In this document: one piece after another, positions 56,404 through 64,000 of the stretch
Position numbering within the stretch: the stretch's first letter is position 1
How the letters are laid out: each line of letters begins with the position of its first letter
Assembly (NCBI RefSeq): GCF_024753135.1
Contig: NZ_JANUGP010000026.1
Coordinates: forward strand, 62,001 to 126,000
Direction of reading: 5' to 3'
DNA length: 64,000 bases
Source of the DNA: Streptomyces pyxinicus
GTDB taxonomy: Bacteria; Actinomycetota; Actinomycetes; Streptomycetales; Streptomycetaceae
The notes under the pieces: model-generated
Databases searched by the model: none
What the model was told of the DNA's origin: nothing
Seen by the model: only the letters and a program-made list of their open reading frames with translations
Translations under genes and position numbers: made by a program

Positions 56404-58674
56404 ATGACCAGCACCACCGCAGAGACGCCCATGACGACGGGTGCGCCCGCCGAGGTCGAACTGCTCATCGGCGGCATGACCTGCGCCTCCTGTGCCGCCC
56501 GGGTGGAGAAGAAGCTCAACCGGATGGACGGCGTCAGCGCCACCGTCAACTACGCCACCGAGAAGGCGAAGGTCACCTACGGGGCGGGTGTCGGGGTCGC
56601 CGACCTGATCGCCACCGTCGAGCGGACCGGCTACACCGCCGAGGAGCCCGCGCCGCCCCACCCGGAGCCGGAGGCAGCCGCCGGCAGCGACAGCGGCAGC
56701 GACACGTCCGAGCGGGATCCGGAGCTCGGCGCCGCGCGCCACCGCCTGTTCGTCTCCGCCCTGCTCGCCGCGCCCGTGGCCCTCCTCGCGATGGTCCCGG
56801 CCCTCCAGTTCGACAACTGGCAGTGGCTCTCCCTCACCCTCGCCGCGCCCGTCGTCGTCTGGGGCGGTGCCCCCTTCCACCGGGCCGCCTGGACCAACGC
56901 CCGGCACGGCGCGGCCACCATGGACACCCTGGTCTCGGTCGGCACGCTGGCGGCGTTCGGCTGGTCGCTGTGGGCGCTGTTCCTCGGCGACGCGGGCATG
57001 CCCGGCATGCACGACGCGTTCCGGCTCACCGTCTCCCGGATGGACGGCGCCTCCACCATCTACCTGGAGGTCGCCTCCGGGGTCGTGGCGCTGATCCTGC
57101 TCGGCCGGTACCTGGAGGCCCGCTCCAAGCGGCGCGCCGGGGCGGCCCTGAAGGCGCTCATGGAGCTGGGCGCCAAGGACGTGGGCGTGCTGCGGGACGG
57201 GCGCGAGGTGCGGGTCCCGGTGTCCTCGCTGGCGGTCGGCGACAGGTTCGTCGTACGGCCCGGCGAGAAGGTCGCCACGGACGGCACCGTCGTGGAGGGC
57301 GTCTCCGCGGTCGACGCGTCGATGCTGACCGGTGAGTCGGTGCCGGTGGACGTCGGTCCCGGCGACCGGGTCACCGGCGCCACCGTCAACGCGGGCGGCC
57401 GGCTGGTGGTGGCGGCGACCCGGGTCGGCGCCGACACCCAGCTCGCCCGGATGGCGCGGCTGGTGGAGGAGGCGCAGAACGGCAAGGCCGAGGTGCAGCG
57501 GCTCGCCGACCGGGTCTCCGCCGTGTTCGTGCCCGTGGTCATCGCCCTCGCGCTCGGCACCTTCGGCGGCTGGCTGGTCGTCACCGGGGACACCGTCGCC
57601 GCGTTCACGGCCGCCGTCGCCGTCCTGATCATCGCCTGCCCCTGCGCTCTCGGGCTCGCCACGCCCACCGCGCTGATGGTCGGCACCGGGCGCGGCGCCC
57701 AGCTCGGCATCCTGATCAAGGGCCCCGAGGTGCTGGAGTCCACGCGCCGCGTCGACACCGTGGTCCTCGACAAGACCGGCACCGTCACCACCGGCCGGAT
57801 GACCCTCCAGGGCGTGTACGCGGCCGAGGGCGAGGACGAGACGGAGCTGCTGCGGCTCGCCGGCGCCCTGGAGCACGCCTCCGAGCACCCGATCGCCCGC
57901 GCGATCGCGGCGGGCGCCGAGAAGCGGACCGGCGCGCTGCCGCCGGCCGAGCACTTCGAGAACGTCCCCGGCCGGGGCGTACGCGGGCGCGTGGACGGCC
58001 GTGAGGTGGCCGTGGGGCGCCTGTACGACGCGCTGCCGCCCGAGCTGGCACGCGCGGCCGAGGAGGCCGAGCGGGCGGGCCGTACGGCCGTCGTGGCGGG
58101 CTGGGACGGGCGGGCCCGCGGAGTGCTCTCCGTCGCCGACGCGGTCAAGGACTCCAGCGCCGCGGCGGTACGGGAGCTGCGCGCGCTCGGCCTCACCCCG
58201 GTCCTGCTCACCGGGGACAACCGGACGGTCGCCGAGGCGGTCGCGAAGGCGGTCGGCATCGACGCGGCGCACGTGTACGCCGAGGTGCTGCCCGAGGACA
58301 AGGTGGACGTCGTACGGCGGCTGCGGCGCGAGGGGCGGACCGTGGCGATGGTCGGCGACGGCGTGAACGACGCCGCCGCTCTCGCCACCGCCGACCTGGG
58401 GCTCGCGATGGGCACCGGGACGGACGCGGCGATCGAGGCCGGCGACCTGACGCTGGTGCGCGGGGACCTGCGGGTGGCCGCGGACGCGATCCGGCTGTCC
58501 CGGCGGACGCTGGCCACCATCAAGGGCAACCTGGTGTGGGCGTTCGGCTACAACGTGGCCGCGCTGCCGCTGGCCGCCGCCGGTCTGCTGAACCCGATGA
58601 TCGCGGGGGCCGCGATGGCCTTCTCCTCGGTCTTCGTGGTGACGAACAGCCTGCGGCTGCGGAGGTTCCGGTGA
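56404..58674 (+). CDS. copA: Copper-exporting P1B-type ATPase CopA
   Basis: This 756-residue protein has one N-terminal HMA domain with GGMTCASCAARVE (Cys27, Cys30) and then membrane spans. The transmembrane metal site is CPCALGLATPT (Cys412-Pro-Cys414), the phosphorylation site is DKTGTVTTG (Asp about 456), HASEHPIARA is the conserved HP motif, and VGDGVNDAAALATADLG closes the nucleotide domain. The CPC motif with HMA marks Cu(I) export. It is probably co-transcribed with copZ under CsoR control. Confidence 0.95.
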   Translation: MTSTTAETPMTTGAPAEVELLIGGMTCASCAARVEKKLNRMDGVSATVNYATEKAKVTYGAGVGVADLIATVERTGYTAEEPAPPHPEPEAAAGSDSGSDTSERDPELGAARHRLFVSALLAAPVALLAMVPALQFDNWQWLSLTLAAPVVVWGGAPFHRAAWTNARHGAATMDTLVSVGTLAAFGWSLWALFLGDAGMPGMHDAFRLTVSRMDGASTIYLEVASGVVALILLGRYLEARSKRRAGAALKALMELGAKDVGVLRDGREVRVPVSSLAVGDRFVVRPGEKVATDGTVVEGVSAVDASMLTGESVPVDVGPGDRVTGATVNAGGRLVVAATRVGADTQLARMARLVEEAQNGKAEVQRLADRVSAVFVPVVIALALGTFGGWLVVTGDTVAAFTAAVAVLIIACPCALGLATPTALMVGTGRGAQLGILIKGPEVLESTRRVDTVVLDKTGTVTTGRMTLQGVYAAEGEDETELLRLAGALEHASEHPIARAIAAGAEKRTGALPPAEHFENVPGRGVRGRVDGREVAVGRLYDALPPELARAAEEAERAGRTAVVAGWDGRARGVLSVADAVKDSSAAAVRELRALGLTPVLLTGDNRTVAEAVAKAVGIDAAHVYAEVLPEDKVDVVRRLRREGRTVAMVGDGVNDAAALATADLGLAMGTGTDAAIEAGDLTLVRGDLRVAADAIRLSRRTLATIKGNLVWAFGYNVAALPLAAAGLLNPMIAGAAMAFSSVFVVTNSLRLRRFR

Positions 58675-59298
58675 ACTTGCCCGTATGTGCCGGGGATTCG
58701 GCGGAATCGCCGGCCAGGTATTCACAGGGATCGGAGTAAGAGTCCCCCTAGAGTCCGGCGCGCACCTCACATAAGCTCTTCACAAGGCTCGCGCATCATC
58801 CTTACGCTTGAGTCCCGATCGCGGTATCGGGGCTCTTGCGCACACAAAGGACATATGCAAGAGACGCAGATCACAGTGATGCGAACGTAACCATCGAAGG
58901 GGTTCGAAGGTCTAAGTTGGCGGTGTCAGTTCAGCGTCTTGGGGGGCGCTGACCGGCATCTGAGGATGTCTTGGGGGACTTCCTCGGAGATGCGTTGCCG
59001 GGGCACGTACACCGGGAAGCTTTGAGCGGCCCTCCCTGCGTGCGTTGTCCCGGCAGATCGCACCGCATCACTGGAGCACGACGAGTTCGACGAGTCCGAC
59101 GAGTTCCGCTCGCCGTGCTCGAACAGCAGCGATTCAGGCGCTGTTCTCTCCGAGCGCCCGGCCGGATCCCGTGGGGGGAATCCGCACCGGGACATGGGAA
59201 GGCGCCCTGGTTCGTCGGCCCGTGGGGGGACCGGCGTCAGGGCGCCTTCCACCTGCTCTTTTCCGTTTCCTTAGCCCGTCTGCGCGCCCACGGACAAA
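58675..59298. other. Gap between copA and citA
   Basis: No convincing gene is seen in these 624 bases. A terminator-like hairpin lies at 58810-58835 (GAGTCCCGAT / ATCGGGGCTC, 6-base loop). An 11-codon frame, MQETQITVMRT, follows AAAGGAC at 58855, too short to call. A Ser/Arg-rich minus-strand frame (58926-59252) lacks support. Confidence 0.5.
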
Positions 59299-59324
59299 GG
59301 GCCCGCCGGTCGTCCGGCGAGCCC
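59299..59324 (-). terminator. Terminator of citA
   Basis: An 11-bp hairpin (GGGCTCGCCGG-ACGA-CCGGCGGGCCC on the transcribed strand, one mismatch) lies about 30 bases past the citA stop and is followed by TTTG. Confidence 0.85.
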
Positions 59325-59355
59325 CGTCACGCGTGCGCTGTGTCAGCCGGTGGGC

Positions 59356-60645
59356 TCAGCGCTCCTCGACCGGCACGAAGTCGCGCTCGACGACACCCGT
59401 GTAGATCTGGCGCGGGCGGCCGATGCGGGAGCCCGGCTCCTTGATCATCTCGGTCCACTGGGCGATCCAGCCCGGCAGGCGGCCGAGGGCGAACAGGACC
59501 GTGAACATCTCGGTCGGGAAGCCCATGGCGCGGTAGATCAGACCGGTGTAGAAGTCGACGTTCGGGTAGAGCTTGCGCTCCACGAAGTAGTCGTCGGAGA
59601 GGGCGTGCTCCTCCAGCTTGAGCGCGATGTCCAGCAGCTCGTCGGACTTGCCGAGGGCGGACAGCACGTCGTGCGCGGCGGCCTTGATGATCTGGGCACG
59701 CGGGTCGAAGTTCTTGTAGACCCGGTGGCCGAAGCCCATCAGGCGGACGCCGTCCTCCTTGTTCTTCACCTTGCGGATGAAGGTGTCGACGCCGGAGCCG
59801 GAGTCGCGGATGCCTTCGAGCATCTCCAGCACGGACTGGTTGGCGCCGCCGTGCAGCGGGCCCCACAGCGCGTTGATGCCGGCGGAGATCGAGGCGAACA
59901 TGTTGGCCTGCGAGGAGCCGACCAGGCGGACCGTGGAGGTCGAACAGTTCTGCTCGTGGTCCGCGTGCAGGATCAGCAGCTTGTCCAGCGCGGAGACGAC
60001 GACCGGGTCCGGCTCGTACTCGTCGGCCGGCACCGAGAAGGTCATGCGCAGGAAGTTCTCGACGTAGCCGAGGTCGTTGCGCGGGTAGACGAACGGGTGG
60101 CCGATCGACTTCTTGTACGCGTACGCGGCGATCGTCGGAAGCTTGGCGAGCAGCCGGATCGTGGAGAGGTCGCGCTGCTTCTCGTCGAACGGGTTGTGGC
60201 TGTCCTGGTAGAAGGTGGACAGCGCCGAGACGACCGAGGACAGCATGGCCATCGGGTGGGCGTCGCGCGGGAAGCCCCGGTAGAAGTTCTTGACGTCCTC
60301 GTGCAGCAGGGTGTGCCGCGTGACGTCGTCCTTGAACGTCGTCAGCTCGTCGACGGTGGGCAGCTCGCCGTTGATCAGCAGGTACGCCACCTCCAGGAAG
60401 GTGGAGCGCTCGGCCAGCTGCTCGATGGGGTAGCCGCGGTAGCGGAGGATGCCCGCCTCGCCGTCGAGGTAGGTGACCGCGGATTTATAGGCGGCCGTGT
60501 TCCCGTACCCGCTGTCCAGGGTCACCAGACCGGTCTGGGCGCGGAGCTTCCCGATGTCGAAGCCCTTGTCGCCGACGGTGCTGTCGACCACCGGGTAGGT
60601 GTACTCGCCGTCGCCGTACCGCAGTACTACAGAGTTGTCGCTCAC
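59356..60645 (-). CDS. citA: Citrate synthase
   Basis: This 429-residue enzyme condenses oxaloacetate and acetyl-CoA in the TCA cycle. GTG 60645 (VSDNSVVLRYGDG) is preferred over the upstream codon because GAGGGAAGAC precedes it and the length then equals S. coelicolor CitA. Motifs include GILRYRGYPIEQLAE, the His in LILHADHEQNCSTST, GPLHGGANQ, the His in LMGFGHRVYKN and the Asp in PNVDFYTGLIY. This is the type-II, NADH-sensitive family form. Single gene with its own terminator. Confidence 0.96.
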   Translation of the reverse strand: MSDNSVVLRYGDGEYTYPVVDSTVGDKGFDIGKLRAQTGLVTLDSGYGNTAAYKSAVTYLDGEAGILRYRGYPIEQLAERSTFLEVAYLLINGELPTVDELTTFKDDVTRHTLLHEDVKNFYRGFPRDAHPMAMLSSVVSALSTFYQDSHNPFDEKQRDLSTIRLLAKLPTIAAYAYKKSIGHPFVYPRNDLGYVENFLRMTFSVPADEYEPDPVVVSALDKLLILHADHEQNCSTSTVRLVGSSQANMFASISAGINALWGPLHGGANQSVLEMLEGIRDSGSGVDTFIRKVKNKEDGVRLMGFGHRVYKNFDPRAQIIKAAAHDVLSALGKSDELLDIALKLEEHALSDDYFVERKLYPNVDFYTGLIYRAMGFPTEMFTVLFALGRLPGWIAQWTEMIKEPGSRIGRPRQIYTGVVERDFVPVEER

Positions 60646-60864
60646 GTCTTCCCTCACCGACGTAGTGCCTCATCTTCGAGGTGCCCTGACTGTCTCTACC
60701 ATCCCCCATTTGGCTCAGGAGAGTGCACTCGGGGTCGACCATTGGGCCTATTGGCGGCACTCAGTGCCGCCAACCTGCTCATCCTGCCCCCTCCGACCAC
60801 CATCCGGAAGTGCTCTGTGACCTTTGCGACTCGTTTGATCGATCATTTTTTGTGAAGGGGACGA

Positions 60865-63123
60865 TCAGGAACTCTGAAGGCGGAAGTCGAGGGCTGTGCA
60901 CCGCCGTCCGGCCGACACCGTGCGCACCGCCTGCCCGATCGCCTTGCGTGAACCGACGAGGACGACGAGCCGTTTGGCCCGGGTCACCGCCGTGTACAGC
61001 AGGTTGCGCTGGAGCATCATCCACGCCCCGGTGGTGACCGGGATCACCACGGCGGGATATTCACTCCCCTGCGAGCGGTGGATGGTGACGGCGTACGCGT
61101 GGGCCAGCTCGTCGAGTTCGTCGAATTCGTACGGCACCTCCTCGTCCTCGTCCGTCAGGACCGTCAGCCGCTGGTCCACCGGGTCGAGCGAGGTGACCAC
61201 GCCGACGGTGCCGTTGAAGACACCGTTCGCCCCTTTCTCGTAATTGTTGCGGATCTGGGTCACCTTGTCGCCGACCCGGAAGACCCGCCCGCCGAACCGC
61301 TTCTCGGGCAGGTCGGGCCGCCCCGGGGTGATGGCCTGCTGGAGCAGCCCGTTGAGCGTGCCGGCGCCGGCCGGGCCCCGGTGCATCGGGGCGAGGACCT
61401 GCACGTCCCGGCGCGGGTCGAGCCCGAACCGGGCCGGAATCCGCCGGGCGGCCACCTCCACCGTGAGCCGCCCCGCCTCCTCCGTGTCGTCCTCGACGAA
61501 GAGGAAGAAGTCCTTCAGTCCGTCGGTGAGCGGATGCTGTCCCGCGTTGATCCGGTGCGCGTTGGTGACCACGCCGGACTGCTGCGCCTGCCGGAAGACC
61601 CGGGTGAGCCGGACGGCGGGGACCGGGCTGCCCTCGGCGAGCAGGTCGCGCAGCACCTCGCCGGCGCCGACGCTGGGCAACTGGTCCACGTCACCGACGA
61701 AGAGCAGGTGGGCGCCCGGCGGTACGGCCTTGACGAGCTTGTTGGCGAGCAGCAGGTCCAGCATGGACGCCTCGTCCACCACGACCAGGTCGGCGTCGAG
61801 CGGCCGGTCCCGGTCGTACGCCGCGTCGCCGCCGGGCTTCAGCTCCAGCAGCCGGTGCACGGTGGACGCCTCGGCGCCGGTCAGCTCGGCCAGGCGTTTG
61901 GCGGCCCGGCCGGTGGGGGCGGCGAGCAGCACCTTGGCCCGTTTGGCGCGGGCCAGCTCCACGATCGAGCGCACGGTGAAGGACTTGCCGCATCCCGGCC
62001 CGCCGGTGAGTACGGCCACCTTCTCGCTCAGCGCCAGCCGGACGGCCGCCTCCTGCTCCGGGGCGAGATCGGCACCGGTACGGCCCCTGAGCCACCCGAG
62101 CGCCTTGCCCCAGTCGACGTCCCGAAAGCCCGGCATGCGGTCCTGGTCGGTCCGCAGGAGTCGCAGCACCTGGGCGGACAGGGACAGCTCGGCACGGTGG
62201 AAGGGGACCAGGTACACGGCGGACACCGGCTGCTCGGCGTCCCCCTCGGGACCGGGCACCTTCTCCCGTACGACACTCGGGTCCGCCCCGTCCTCCGGGG
62301 GCCGGGCCAGCTCGGCGAGGCACTCGATGACAAGGCCGGTGTCGACCTGGAGCAGCTTGACCGCGTCGGCGATCAGCCGCTCCTCGGGCAGGTAGCAGTT
62401 CCCCTGGTCGGCGGACTGGGAGAGGGCGTACTGCAGCCCGGCCTTGACCCGCTCCGGGCTGTCGTGCGGGATGCCGACGGACTGGGCGATCCGGTCGGCG
62501 GTCAGGAACCCGATGCCCCAGACGTCGGCGGCGAGCCGGTACGGCTGCTCCTTGACGACGCCGATGGAGGCGTCGCCGTACTTCTTGTAGATCCGCACGG
62601 CGATGGAGGTGGACACCTCGACGGTCTGGAGGAAGAGCATGACCTCCTTGATCGCCTTCTGCTCCTCCCAGGCCTCCGCGATCTTCTTCGTCCGCTTGGG
62701 CCCGAGCCCCGGCACCTCGATCAGCCGCTTGGGCTCCTCCTCGATGATCCGCAGCGTGTCGGTGCCGAAGTGCTGCGTGATGCGGTCCGCGAAGACGGGT
62801 CCGATGCCCTTGACGAGCCCCGAGCCGAGGTAACGGCGCATCCCCTGCACGGTGGCGGGCAGCACGGTCGTGTAGTTCTCGACATGGAACTGCTTGCCGT
62901 ACTGCGGATGCGACCCCCACCGGCCCTCCATCCGCAGCGACTCCCCCACCTGCGCACCGAGCAACGCACCGACGACGGTGAGCAGATCACCGGCACCTCT
63001 TCCGGTGTCGACCCGGGCGACGGTGTACCCGTTCTCCTCATTGGCGTACGTGACCCGCTCCAACACCCCTTCCACCACAGCAAGCCGCCGCTCGCCGGCC
63101 GGGGGGCTCTCCTGTTGCGCCAT
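60865..63123 (-). CDS. recD2: RecD2-type ATP-dependent DNA helicase
   Basis: This 752-residue protein is read from ATG 63123; a longer frame upstream lacks support. The N-terminal OB-like part reads RLAVVEGVLERVTYANEENG. A helix-hairpin-helix region follows (GSGLVKGIGPVFADRI; LIEVPGLGPKRTKKIA). The SF1B helicase core has Walker A LTGGPGCGKSFTV (about residue 378), Walker B VVDEASMLDLLL, LLFVGDVDQLPSVGAGEVL and the C-terminal AYAVTIHRSQGSEYPAVVIP and YTAVTRAK motifs. RecD2 unwinds 5' to 3' and acts in DNA repair without RecBC. Confidence 0.93.
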   Translation of the reverse strand: MAQQESPPAGERRLAVVEGVLERVTYANEENGYTVARVDTGRGAGDLLTVVGALLGAQVGESLRMEGRWGSHPQYGKQFHVENYTTVLPATVQGMRRYLGSGLVKGIGPVFADRITQHFGTDTLRIIEEEPKRLIEVPGLGPKRTKKIAEAWEEQKAIKEVMLFLQTVEVSTSIAVRIYKKYGDASIGVVKEQPYRLAADVWGIGFLTADRIAQSVGIPHDSPERVKAGLQYALSQSADQGNCYLPEERLIADAVKLLQVDTGLVIECLAELARPPEDGADPSVVREKVPGPEGDAEQPVSAVYLVPFHRAELSLSAQVLRLLRTDQDRMPGFRDVDWGKALGWLRGRTGADLAPEQEAAVRLALSEKVAVLTGGPGCGKSFTVRSIVELARAKRAKVLLAAPTGRAAKRLAELTGAEASTVHRLLELKPGGDAAYDRDRPLDADLVVVDEASMLDLLLANKLVKAVPPGAHLLFVGDVDQLPSVGAGEVLRDLLAEGSPVPAVRLTRVFRQAQQSGVVTNAHRINAGQHPLTDGLKDFFLFVEDDTEEAGRLTVEVAARRIPARFGLDPRRDVQVLAPMHRGPAGAGTLNGLLQQAITPGRPDLPEKRFGGRVFRVGDKVTQIRNNYEKGANGVFNGTVGVVTSLDPVDQRLTVLTDEDEEVPYEFDELDELAHAYAVTIHRSQGSEYPAVVIPVTTGAWMMLQRNLLYTAVTRAKRLVVLVGSRKAIGQAVRTVSAGRRCTALDFRLQSS

Positions 63124-63281
63124 GGGGGGACGGTACCTGGGGGGTGTGACAGGGGGGCTGTCGGTTCGGGGGCCGGCGTGAGTACGGGTACTCATGCCCG
63201 GTCCGGCCATCCTGGTGAACAGTGACGGTGGAGCCGGGCGTACGACGTCGGAGAGGCAGTGTCGATGAGAGGCGGACAGGT

Positions 63282-64000
63282 GTGAGGGCCGTAGCGTGTC
63301 GTGCCGCCGCCTCGAAACGCGTGTGGGGATCGCTGGCGATGATCGTCCTGTTCACCGTCTCGGCCTGTTCCATGACCCCGGACCGCGCCGTCGGCGACAA
63401 GCAGTTGCGCAAGCTCGGGGAGAGCGGCCAGGCGGTACGGGCCCGGGAGCGGACGGAGCAACGGCTTCGGGACGTGGCGCGGGCGTACGCCGACCACGCG
63501 CCCCTGTCGCTCGGCCTGGTCGTGGTGCACGACGTGTGCGTGCCGGGATCGGGACCGGGCTGGTTCTTCCAGCAGAAGACCGACGACTACAAGATCGCCT
63601 GCTCGATGAACATCACCGCCTACTACGGCGCCGACCCCGCGCACATGGGTGACACCCTCGACGCGATCCTGACCGCGGGCGACGATGCCCGGTCCCGGCC
63701 GGACGGGTCCGGAAACCCCATCCCGTTCACACACGACGGCCACGGAAAGCGGCTCGTCGCGTACTACCGGGGGCACAGTCGGAACTCCCGGAGTCCGCAA
63801 GCCCCGGAACCGACCCGGCTGGCCGCCTCCGGACAGACACTGACCTGGGACACCACTCGCGGCGACGCCCCGCGCCGACTGGTCGAGGAGCCCTACGCCG
63901 GCCTCGTCGACGATCCGCCGGTGTCCCGCGTGGTCCGTGACCCGAAGACCGCCACGGTCGCCGCCATCCGGAAACGGTACGGCCTCGTGTTCAAACTGGA
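63282..64000 (+). CDS. Putative lipoprotein, truncated by the window edge
   Basis: The frame runs from GTG 63282 (after AGAGGCGGACAG) to the end of the window without a stop, about 239 residues. A lipoprotein signal is visible: VRAVACRAAASKRVWGSLAM, a hydrophobic stretch, and the lipobox VSACS. A helix rich in Arg and Glu follows (KLGESGQAVRARERTEQRLR), then VVVHDVCVPGSGPGWFFQQ and SMNITAYYGADPA. I do not recognise the family; several such lipoproteins of unknown role exist in Streptomyces. Its 3' end is outside the window. Confidence 0.72.
   Translation, partial: MRAVACRAAASKRVWGSLAMIVLFTVSACSMTPDRAVGDKQLRKLGESGQAVRARERTEQRLRDVARAYADHAPLSLGLVVVHDVCVPGSGPGWFFQQKTDDYKIACSMNITAYYGADPAHMGDTLDAILTAGDDARSRPDGSGNPIPFTHDGHGKRLVAYYRGHSRNSRSPQAPEPTRLAASGQTLTWDTTRGDAPRRLVEEPYAGLVDDPPVSRVVRDPKTATVAAIRKRYGLVFKL

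Noticed and set aside
58926..59252. A Ser-rich 108-codon minus-strand frame downstream of citA
   Set aside because: It lies beyond the citA terminator, has no ribosome site and has low-complexity Ser/Arg content.

Overview
The window is high-GC actinobacterial DNA and is almost certainly from Streptomyces. It carries chaplins, a divergent rodlin pair, a MelC1/MelC2 tyrosinase pair, an ssbB-type single-stranded DNA-binding protein and a Streptomyces-type citrate synthase. GTG starts and 4-bp start/stop overlaps are frequent. From memory, the order ssbB ... chpG-melC2-melC1 ... chpF ... chpA-chpD-rdlA-rdlB ... citA matches the chromosomal core of S. coelicolor, so most of the window is ancestral backbone. 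Accessory patches lie mainly in the first 16 kb.

Region 1 (1-9.4 kb): the end of an unidentified gene, a DUF574-type methyltransferase, a sigma-factor-like protein, a thioester (TQXA) surface protein with a sortase signal, ssbB, and two tandem dynamin-like membrane GTPases. Region 2 (9.6-16 kb): tRNA-Arg(TCT) followed by about 1.3 kb of decayed coding sequence, including a recognisable tyrosine-recombinase tail on the minus strand. Next come a WXG100 protein, a large polymorphic-toxin-like protein and a candidate immunity protein, then two convergent copies of a secreted lamin-tail protein. Region 3 (16-22 kb): a 2-hydroxyacid dehydrogenase, chaplin chpG, the tyrosinase pair, four uncharacterised proteins (three of them secreted) and chaplin chpF.

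Region 4 (22.6-33.3 kb) is a tightly packed polysaccharide locus. It encodes a glycosyltransferase, an initiating polyprenyl-phosphate sugar transferase, a Wzy/ligase-type polymerase, a MurJ/Wzx-type flippase, a polysaccharide deacetylase, a second glycosyltransferase, a Wzz-like membrane protein, an Acetyltransf_6/FemAB-like protein and a convergent secreted GH26-like glycosidase. Together these form a plausible Wzx/Wzy-type exopolysaccharide pathway. It is framed by chaplin chpF on one side and chpA-chpD-rdlA/rdlB on the other, so a cell-surface role in aerial growth is an attractive inference.

Region 5 (36-43.5 kb): a long-chain acyl-CoA ligase, an ABC permease beside an unusual fusion of an exported alpha/beta hydrolase with an ABC ATPase, a GNAT protein and an amino-acid permease. 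Region 6 (43.8-50.6 kb): a myo-inositol catabolic operon on the minus strand (iolC, a Cgl0159-type (beta/alpha)8 protein, iolB, iolD, iolA), with a palindrome upstream and a strong terminator downstream. Region 7 (50.6-64 kb): a zinc alcohol dehydrogenase, a divergent TetR/MMPL pair with two operator-like palindromes, a PrsW-like protease, a CsoR-box-controlled copper chaperone and copper P-type ATPase, citrate synthase, a RecD2-type helicase and the start of a lipoprotein gene.

All calls come from reading the sequence and from family knowledge; no database search was run.
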